Shown: positions 4,168 to 8,503 of the stretch, in pieces
How the letters are laid out: each line of letters opens with the position of its first letter
How positions within the stretch are numbered: the stretch's first letter is position 1
Source: Deltaproteobacteria bacterium
Lineage (GTDB): Bacteria; Desulfobacterota; Syntrophia; Syntrophales; UBA2210
Reading direction: 5' to 3'
DNA: 8,503 nt
Assembly (NCBI GenBank): GCA_019313735.1
Contig: JAFDAR010000156.1
Span: 1 to 8,503, forward strand
Translations under genes and position numbers: made by a program
The notes under the pieces: generated by a model
Database searches by the model: none
The model's input: the letters and a program-made list of their open reading frames with translations, nothing else
Told to the model about the DNA's origin: nothing

Positions 4168-6198
4168 TTATGCCTTATCATATTTCAGGAACTGCATTGA
4201 AAAAGTTCCCCTTCCCTGGGTGACAGAGCGCAGGTCTGTTGAGTATCCGAACATCTGTTTCAAGGGAACGCGGGCTTTTATTTCGCTGACGGGATCTTTG
4301 TGGTTTATGCTTTCTACTTCTCCCTTTCTCAAGTTGATGTTTCCGATAACTTCGCCCATGAATTCACCCGGTGTTATTATATCCACTGTGACTATGGGTT
4401 CCAGCAAAATGGGCTTTGCGCGCGAGCACCCGTTTGAAAAGGCTGTCGAAGCGGCTATTTCATAGCCTAAGTTTGTTGAATCTGCTTCTCTGAAAGACCC
4501 CCCGGTGATTCTTACAATGACATCAACAACCGGGTAGCCTGCCACAACACCGCTGAGAGCGGCATCCCGAATACCTTTTTCTATAGTGGTGTGGAACTCT
4601 TCCGGTATCACTTCATCTTTGATCTCGTCAATTAATTTCAGTCCCCCTCCCCGTTTGTTAGGTTCCAGATGCAGGGCAACATGACCGAAGTGTTTCCTGT
4701 CTCCAAGCTTCCTGTCGAATATCTCTTCGACATCTGTTTCTTCTTCTATGGTTTCTCTGTAGACAACCTTGGGTTTGCCTATGTTTACATTGGTGTGAAA
4801 CTCTCTTATGAGTCTGTCGATGATTATCTCAAGATGGAGTTCACCCATTCCGGAGATGATAGTCTGTGCCGTTTCGTCATCATATTTGATCTTGAGGGTG
4901 GGATCTTCACTTGCCAGTTTTGCAAGGGCGGATGACAGCTTTTCCTGATCTCCCGGTGTTTTGGCCTCAATTGCCTGGCTTATTACCGGTTCGTAGAACT
5001 CTATCGGTTCCAGGATAATCGGATCGGATTCATCGCATATGGTATCCCCGGTAGAGGTATCTTTCAGACCTATAACCGCTACTATGTCTCCGGCTATGGC
5101 TTCAGCAATACGCTCTCTCTTATTGGAGTGCATTTTCAGGAGTCTGGAGACCTTTTCTTTCTTCCCCTTGCTTGCATTATATATATCTTCCCCGGCCTTT
5201 ATCCTGCCGGAATAGATTCTCATATAGGTGATTTTTCTTCCCTCATCCAGCATGACCTTGAATGCGAGTGCCGCGAGAGGGCCCTTTACATTGCTGCCGC
5301 GTTTTTCAATAGTTTTAGTTTCAGGATTGACGCCTTCAACGGGTGGCATGTCTTCAGGAGATGGCAGGAAATTGGCAATGGAATCAAGGAGCAGTTGAAT
5401 CCCCTTATTCCGCAGGGCCGTGCCGCACATTACAGGCACTATTTTCAGTAGAAGTGTAGCATTCCTGATCGATTCAATAATCTCTTTTTCAGCAATCTCA
5501 ATCCCCTCCAGATATTTTTCAGCGATAACGTCGTCGATCTCCGCGAGTGTTTCGACAAGTCTCTCGCGGTATTTTTCTGTTTCGGGCAGCATATCGGAAG
5601 GAATGTCAGAAATATCATACAGCAGTCCCAGGCTGTCCTCATCCCAGATAATCAGTTTTTGCCCGATAAGATCAATCACTCCATGAAATGTTTCATTCTT
5701 AATATAGGGTATCTGAATCGGAAGAGGTATGGAATTGAATCTTTCCCCCATCATCTTTATCGTGCCGTAATAATCCGCACCCACCCTGTCCATCTTGTTG
5801 ATGAATGCTATCTTGGGAACGCCATATTTGTCCGCCTGGTGCCAGACTGTCTCCGATTGTGGTTCCACTCCTCCGACGGCGCAAAATACTGCCAGCACCC
5901 CGTCCAGAACCCTGAGAGATCGTTCAACCTCTATGGTGAAGTCCACATGTCCCGGGGTGTCAATTATGTGTATCTCATTGTCTTTCCAGTGGCAGGTAGT
6001 GACCGCGGATGTAATGGTTATTCCCCTTTCCTGCTCCTGTGCCATCCAGTCCATAACCGCCTCACCGTCATGCACCTCGCCCAGCTTGTAGGTCTTGCCG
6101 GTGTAGTAGAGAATCCTCTCCGTTACGGTTGTCTTTCCCGCGTCGATATGGGCAACTATCCCTATATTTCTTATTTTTGAAAGTCTTGAGGCAGCCAT
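4168..6198 (-). CDS. fusA: Elongation factor G, variant paralogue
   Basis: Ribosomal translocase GTPase, 676 residues, slightly shorter than canonical EF-G (about 690-700). All five domains are present. GTP-binding motifs: AHIDAGKT (16-23), RGITI (58-62), DTPGH (80-84), NKMD (134-137). Domains II-III follow, then domain IV from about 475 and domain V to the end (GTFSMQFLKYDKA). Two conserved domain IV loops differ from standard EF-G: GGRGQYGHV is replaced by LGDRKHFGHV (498-507), and the tip YHDVDSSE is FREADSTN (569-576), placing Arg570 where canonical EF-G has the His important for translocation. It is not beside rpsL, rpsG or tuf, so a second EF-G elsewhere is likely. Spirochaete/deltaproteobacterial genomes often carry two divergent EF-Gs that divide translocation and recycling; which role this one has cannot be read from sequence alone. 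AAAGGGGG lies seven bases before the ATG, inside the upstream gene, which overlaps by 28 bases, so translation is probably coupled. Confidence 0.96.
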   Translation of the reverse strand: MAASRLSKIRNIGIVAHIDAGKTTVTERILYYTGKTYKLGEVHDGEAVMDWMAQEQERGITITSAVTTCHWKDNEIHIIDTPGHVDFTIEVERSLRVLDGVLAVFCAVGGVEPQSETVWHQADKYGVPKIAFINKMDRVGADYYGTIKMMGERFNSIPLPIQIPYIKNETFHGVIDLIGQKLIIWDEDSLGLLYDISDIPSDMLPETEKYRERLVETLAEIDDVIAEKYLEGIEIAEKEIIESIRNATLLLKIVPVMCGTALRNKGIQLLLDSIANFLPSPEDMPPVEGVNPETKTIEKRGSNVKGPLAALAFKVMLDEGRKITYMRIYSGRIKAGEDIYNASKGKKEKVSRLLKMHSNKRERIAEAIAGDIVAVIGLKDTSTGDTICDESDPIILEPIEFYEPVISQAIEAKTPGDQEKLSSALAKLASEDPTLKIKYDDETAQTIISGMGELHLEIIIDRLIREFHTNVNIGKPKVVYRETIEEETDVEEIFDRKLGDRKHFGHVALHLEPNKRGGGLKLIDEIKDEVIPEEFHTTIEKGIRDAALSGVVAGYPVVDVIVRITGGSFREADSTNLGYEIAASTAFSNGCSRAKPILLEPIVTVDIITPGEFMGEVIGNINLRKGEVESINHKDPVSEIKARVPLKQMFGYSTDLRSVTQGRGTFSMQFLKYDKA

Positions 6199-6716
6199 AG
6201 TTTTACCCCCTTTACGGACGGCACATTAATGATAATGGTATTGGTCAGTGAGTATATGGTCATCATCTCGCTGGCGCTTCCTCCGGGATGAAGGTCAATC
6301 AGATTTTTACCGAAGTCTATATAGGCTGTTCCATTCTTTATGCTGACTCCCCTGAGGTCAGTTTCCTTCGGGAATGTCTCTACCAGATCGGTGTTGGGTC
6401 CGCCAATCAGTGCGACTACCAGTTCTCTGACATTATCGCCGGGGGATTTTCTCTTTGTGATGTACCTGTCTTCCGAAATAAGGAATCGTTCGTTGAGATC
6501 GGAAAAATACAGCTTTACCAATTGTTTTTCTTCCCTTGCCATAGAGGGTCTCTTGCCGTCAGCGGGGGGATATATATAATCAAACAGCGAGAGAAAGAAG
6601 AAGACAAGAAATCCCACGCCAATCAGGGTAATTAATGAGAGATAAAATATCCTGATGTTCCTCTTTGTCTGTTTTGCCTTTATCTGTTTGGATTTTGTCT
6701 TTTTCTTGGATCCCAT
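6171..6716 (-). CDS. Membrane-anchored GerMN-domain protein
   Basis: A 181-residue protein with a very basic N-terminus (1-22: many Lys), one transmembrane segment at about 24-46 (IFYLSLITLIGVGFLVFFFLSL begins it), a short linker, then a GerMN domain at about 66-178. Family features are the strand VKLYF, the ELVVALIGGP segment, the GVSIKNGTAYIDFGKNL hairpin, the NTIIINVPSVKGVKLWL end. GerMN domains occur in spore-germination protein GerM and in envelope proteins of non-sporulating bacteria, facing outside the cytoplasm; their biochemical role is poorly known. The orientation here (basic side in, domain out) fits a periplasmic location. AGAGGA lies 11 bases before the ATG. It is the first gene of the EF-G/regulator group, with a candidate promoter at 6750-6778, and its end overlaps EF-G by 28 bases. 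No functional link to translation is known to me. Confidence 0.85.
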   Translation of the reverse strand: MGSKKKTKSKQIKAKQTKRNIRIFYLSLITLIGVGFLVFFFLSLFDYIYPPADGKRPSMAREEKQLVKLYFSDLNERFLISEDRYITKRKSPGDNVRELVVALIGGPNTDLVETFPKETDLRGVSIKNGTAYIDFGKNLIDLHPGGSASEMMTIYSLTNTIIINVPSVKGVKLWLPQDFQK

Positions 6717-6749
6717 AATGAGTCTATTCCTCTGTTGAAAAGTGCGCCA

Positions 6750-6778
6750 AATCTAAGGTAAAAGTTGTACTCTGTCAA
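6750..6778 (-). promoter_or_regulatory. Candidate sigma-70 promoter of the GerMN/EF-G operon
   Basis: On the minus strand TTGACA (6778-6773, perfect -35) is followed after 17 bases by TAGATT (6755-6750, 4 of 6 for -10). Transcription would start near 6743, about 27 bases before the GerMN ATG, with its AGAGGA in between. Spacing and position are right; the -10 is weak. Confidence 0.5.
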
Positions 6779-6911
6779 GGCAAGAAAATCAGGAACCGAC
6801 AACTGCGCCGAATTATTGATATCTTGTCCGAATTGGGATAATACGGAAACAACAACTTCAACGGTTCACGCGACATACTTCGAATTGGAATTTTGTCCTG
6901 GCGCGGGTTTG

Positions 6912-7091
6912 GGGTCTGTCATGAAATAAGTATCACATTTATGCATCTCATCTTCAGGCCATCTTCAGCCGATTCTCAATCGCAAAATCCTCAAAAGAGC
7001 CCTGCTATTCCTGCGGTTTTGCTCACTCGTATCGACTAAACCTGACCTAAATCTGAGCGCCTAATTGCAACACTTATTTCATGACAGACCC
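6912..7091. mobile_element. 180-bp MITE-like element with 20-bp perfect terminal inverted repeats
   Basis: GGGTCTGTCATGAAATAAGT at 6912-6931 is exactly inverted at 7072-7091. Similarity continues imperfectly inward, about 28 of 33 positions in all. The 140-bp interior has no complete gene, so this fits a non-autonomous element mobilised by a transposase encoded elsewhere, or an insertion sequence with its middle deleted. A short minus-strand frame ending RNSRALLRILRLRIG inside the element could be a transposase tail, but this is weak. No target-site duplication is evident. The right end touches the stop codon (7092-7094) of the TPR gene. The insertion sequence family was not identified. Confidence 0.75.
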
Positions 7092-7865
7092 TTACGGTGA
7101 AATATAGTCCAGCTTTTCCTTTGCTTTTAATCCGAACACTGACTCCGGGTTAGCCTCAATGACGGATCTCAATTCTTCAACTGCCTTTTTCCTGTTTCCC
7201 GCTTCGAGATAACTTATTCCCAGCCAGTATCGCAATTCGATCATTCCGGGTGCTATATCAATGGCTTTTTTCAGGTGGAATACTGCCTTGTCTATGTTAC
7301 GCTCGGCGAGATATGCAACCCCCATGTTTTTCTGGATAAGCAGAAGAGTTATTGTGTCAGGTTCTCTCTTGAGGGCTGATTCGTATTTTATCAGCGCGGT
7401 CCTGTAATCTCCTTTTTTGTAGTATGTCCAGCCGATATTGTTCAGTGCTTTGGCCGGGGTTTCATAGAACACATTGGAAAGTGCCCTGTCGAATGCCTCT
7501 ATTGCCTTGTCATAAAGTCCCTCTTCCAGGTATATGGTTCCCATATAGTTGCTTGCTTCCGAATAATCAGGTTTTATGGACAGGGCTTTTTTGAATTCCC
7601 TCTTTGCCTCTTCCTTCATGCCGATCCTGTGATACGAAAGGCCGGTATAGTAGCGTATTTCCGGATCATCCGGCGAAAGGCACTGTGCCGCAAGAAATTC
7701 TCTCAGGGCCGGGGAAAAATTTCCCGATTTAAGATAGGCAGTACCCATATTGACATGAAGGGATGCCCTCTCTCTGTCTTGACGGCTTGTGGCGCAGCCT
7801 GATAGAAATATCATGCAGATTATCACTGACAGCAGAATCGAATATTTAAATATTTTGTTTTTCAT
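7092..7865 (-). CDS. TPR lipoprotein, PilW/PilF/Tgl-like
   Basis: A 257-residue lipoprotein. From ATG at 7865 the N-terminus is a lipoprotein signal peptide: MKNK, a hydrophobic stretch, and lipobox LSGC with Cys24 as the predicted lipidated residue. After it come about six tetratricopeptide repeats (roughly 35-250), with typical spacing such as AYLKSGNFSPALREF and IYLEEGLYDKAIEAFDRAL. The segment ALSNVFYETPAKALNNIGW matches the characteristic PilW/PilF pattern (ALADPxYPTPxxALxNxG). Those proteins are outer-membrane pilotins for type IV pilus secretins, but TPR lipoproteins also serve other assemblies, so the role is provisional. I prefer 7865 over the ATG at 7895 because AGGGG lies seven bases upstream and the signal peptide then begins normally. 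The start overlaps the HD gene end by 20 bases. The stop codon directly abuts the MITE-like element; no terminator is seen. Confidence 0.85.
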   Translation of the reverse strand: MKNKIFKYSILLSVIICMIFLSGCATSRQDRERASLHVNMGTAYLKSGNFSPALREFLAAQCLSPDDPEIRYYTGLSYHRIGMKEEAKREFKKALSIKPDYSEASNYMGTIYLEEGLYDKAIEAFDRALSNVFYETPAKALNNIGWTYYKKGDYRTALIKYESALKREPDTITLLLIQKNMGVAYLAERNIDKAVFHLKKAIDIAPGMIELRYWLGISYLEAGNRKKAVEELRSVIEANPESVFGLKAKEKLDYISP

Positions 7866-8454
7866 AAGACAGCCCCTGCCGGTTATTGTTTGCATTTACC
7901 CACCAGTCACCTTTATCCTTGAACCACCACTCGGACGAATCTGTTTCGGTTATAGCCACCGCCAGTTTTTTCGCGCTGTCTGTGTAGAGTCTTTTTAGCG
8001 CAAAGCCTATCCATTCTTTGCTGTACTTATTTCCAAGATCGCCATATTCTTTCAGTTGAAGGATCAGCGCCAGCTGATCGGCGTCGTGCGCCATAAGAGA
8101 TTCTCTGGTCCCTCTTTCGTTGAATTCATCTATGGCGCATCTTATTTCCTCTCCAAAGAAGAGGGTCTTCGCAAGCTCGTCAACCGCTTTCTTTTCATCC
8201 ACGGCTACATATTTTTTGTTGACGTAGTTCATATCACCGGTTCTTGCCTCCGGAAGATCGTGAACCAGACACAATTTAAGAACCCTTGATTCATCCACTT
8301 CAGGTTCCAGCTTGCACAGGGCATAGCCGATGAAGATCGTCCGCAACACATGTTCCGCTACCGATTCGCGGCCGGACCCCAGGAATTGAAACCCCGATCT
8401 CGGTGTTTTCTGCAGCATTCCCGCCTCGAATAGAAAATTTGCTATATTCTTCAT
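7846..8454 (-). CDS. HD-domain phosphohydrolase, YfbR/HDDC2-like
   Basis: A 202-residue cytosolic metal-dependent phosphohydrolase. Metal-ligand residues of the HD fold are visible: His35 (SVAEH), His65-Asp66 (LCLVHDLPEA), the nearby Glu69, and Asp126 (AHDADQL). The N-terminal LQKTPRSGFQFLG and the spacing of these motifs match the YfbR/HDDC2 group, whose studied members are 5'-deoxynucleotidases acting on dNMPs; substrate here is inferred from family only. The Trp-rich C-terminal part (SSEWWFKDKGDWWV, 173-186) extends past the usual HD core. AAGGA lies about five bases before the ATG. The start follows the stop of the upstream partial gene by one base, and the 3' end overlaps the TPR gene by 20 bases, so the three are probably co-transcribed and translationally coupled. 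No direct link to pili is known to me. Confidence 0.88.
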   Translation of the reverse strand: MKNIANFLFEAGMLQKTPRSGFQFLGSGRESVAEHVLRTIFIGYALCKLEPEVDESRVLKLCLVHDLPEARTGDMNYVNKKYVAVDEKKAVDELAKTLFFGEEIRCAIDEFNERGTRESLMAHDADQLALILQLKEYGDLGNKYSKEWIGFALKRLYTDSAKKLAVAITETDSSEWWFKDKGDWWVNANNNRQGLSYEKQNI

Positions 8455-8455
8455 G

Positions 8456-8503
8456 TTAATCCTTCTTGAGTGTCTTGATTCTGTTTTCCATCATATCGTA
8501 CAC
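8456..8503 (-). CDS. C-terminal tail of an unidentified gene (partial)
   Basis: A frame open from the window edge reads VYDMMENRIKTLKKD and stops with TAA at 8458-8456, one base before the HD gene ATG. The charged helical tail, and the tight junction with the HD ribosome binding site inside the last codons, fit an operon neighbour. Another frame (ending TGA over the HD ATG) is also open, so the choice is not certain. Fifteen residues are too few to name a family. Confidence 0.4.
   Translation of the reverse strand: MYDMMENRIKTLKKD

Larger units (their letters stand above)
6717..7091. other. Intergenic region with promoter and MITE-like element
   Basis: This 375-base gap between the TPR gene and the GerMN gene holds a candidate sigma-70 promoter at its low end and the 180-bp inverted-repeat element at its high end. 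In the 133 bases between them (6779-6911) I see nothing assignable, apart from an imperfectly repeated CGAATTGG. No terminator for the TPR gene is visible. Confidence 0.6.

Noticed and set aside
6940..7060. Transposase gene inside the inverted-repeat element
   Set aside because: All frames are interrupted; only a short possible C-terminal remnant, which I cannot assign.
7866..7895. TPR lipoprotein start at ATG 7895
   Set aside because: It would put ten residues before the signal peptide; ATG 7865 has a well-placed AGGGG.

Overview
The window looks like chromosome from a Gram-negative bacterium of the Desulfobacterota (deltaproteobacterial) type or a near relative. This is an inference from gene content: a lipoprotein with a lipobox and PilW/Tgl-like TPRs, a GAF plus AAA+ sigma-54 activator, a matching -24/-12 promoter, and a variant EF-G outside any visible str operon. 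Base composition is moderate. No rRNA, tRNA or CRISPR was seen.

Plus strand, 1-1158: an intrinsic-terminator hairpin is followed at once by a strong Shine-Dalgarno sequence and ychF, a ribosome-associated ATPase. Everything else recognisable is on the minus strand and is described below in its own direction of transcription, from high to low coordinates.

Minus strand, 8503-7092: the tail of an unidentified gene, an HD-domain phosphohydrolase of the YfbR/HDDC2 type, and a TPR lipoprotein of the PilW/PilF/Tgl type. They are packed with 1-nt spacing and a 20-nt overlap, so probably one transcript. A 180-bp element with perfect 20-bp terminal inverted repeats (MITE-like) abuts the stop codon of the TPR gene.

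Minus strand, 6778-2088: a candidate sigma-70 promoter leads into a membrane-anchored GerMN-domain protein, an EF-G paralogue (28-nt overlap), a two-GAF sensory protein (18-nt gap) and a sigma-54 AAA+ activator with a Fis-type HTH (29-nt overlap). The last two look like one regulator split inside its second GAF domain. Comparing the two GAF domains suggests about 11 residues are missing there and the frame is shifted.

Minus strand, 2087-1296: a 520-bp intergenic region carries two dyads, an IHF-like site and a near-perfect sigma-54 promoter (CTGGCAC-N5-TTGCA, GG-N10-GC). The promoter points away from the regulator at a 120-nt leader with a hairpin, an unrecognised 68-codon reading frame, and a 12-bp terminator-like hairpin. 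The layout of regulator, enhancer-like dyads, -24/-12 promoter and short transcript is the best candidate here for an undescribed regulatory unit: a small protein or an RNA. The promoter match is direct; the link to the adjacent regulator is inferred.
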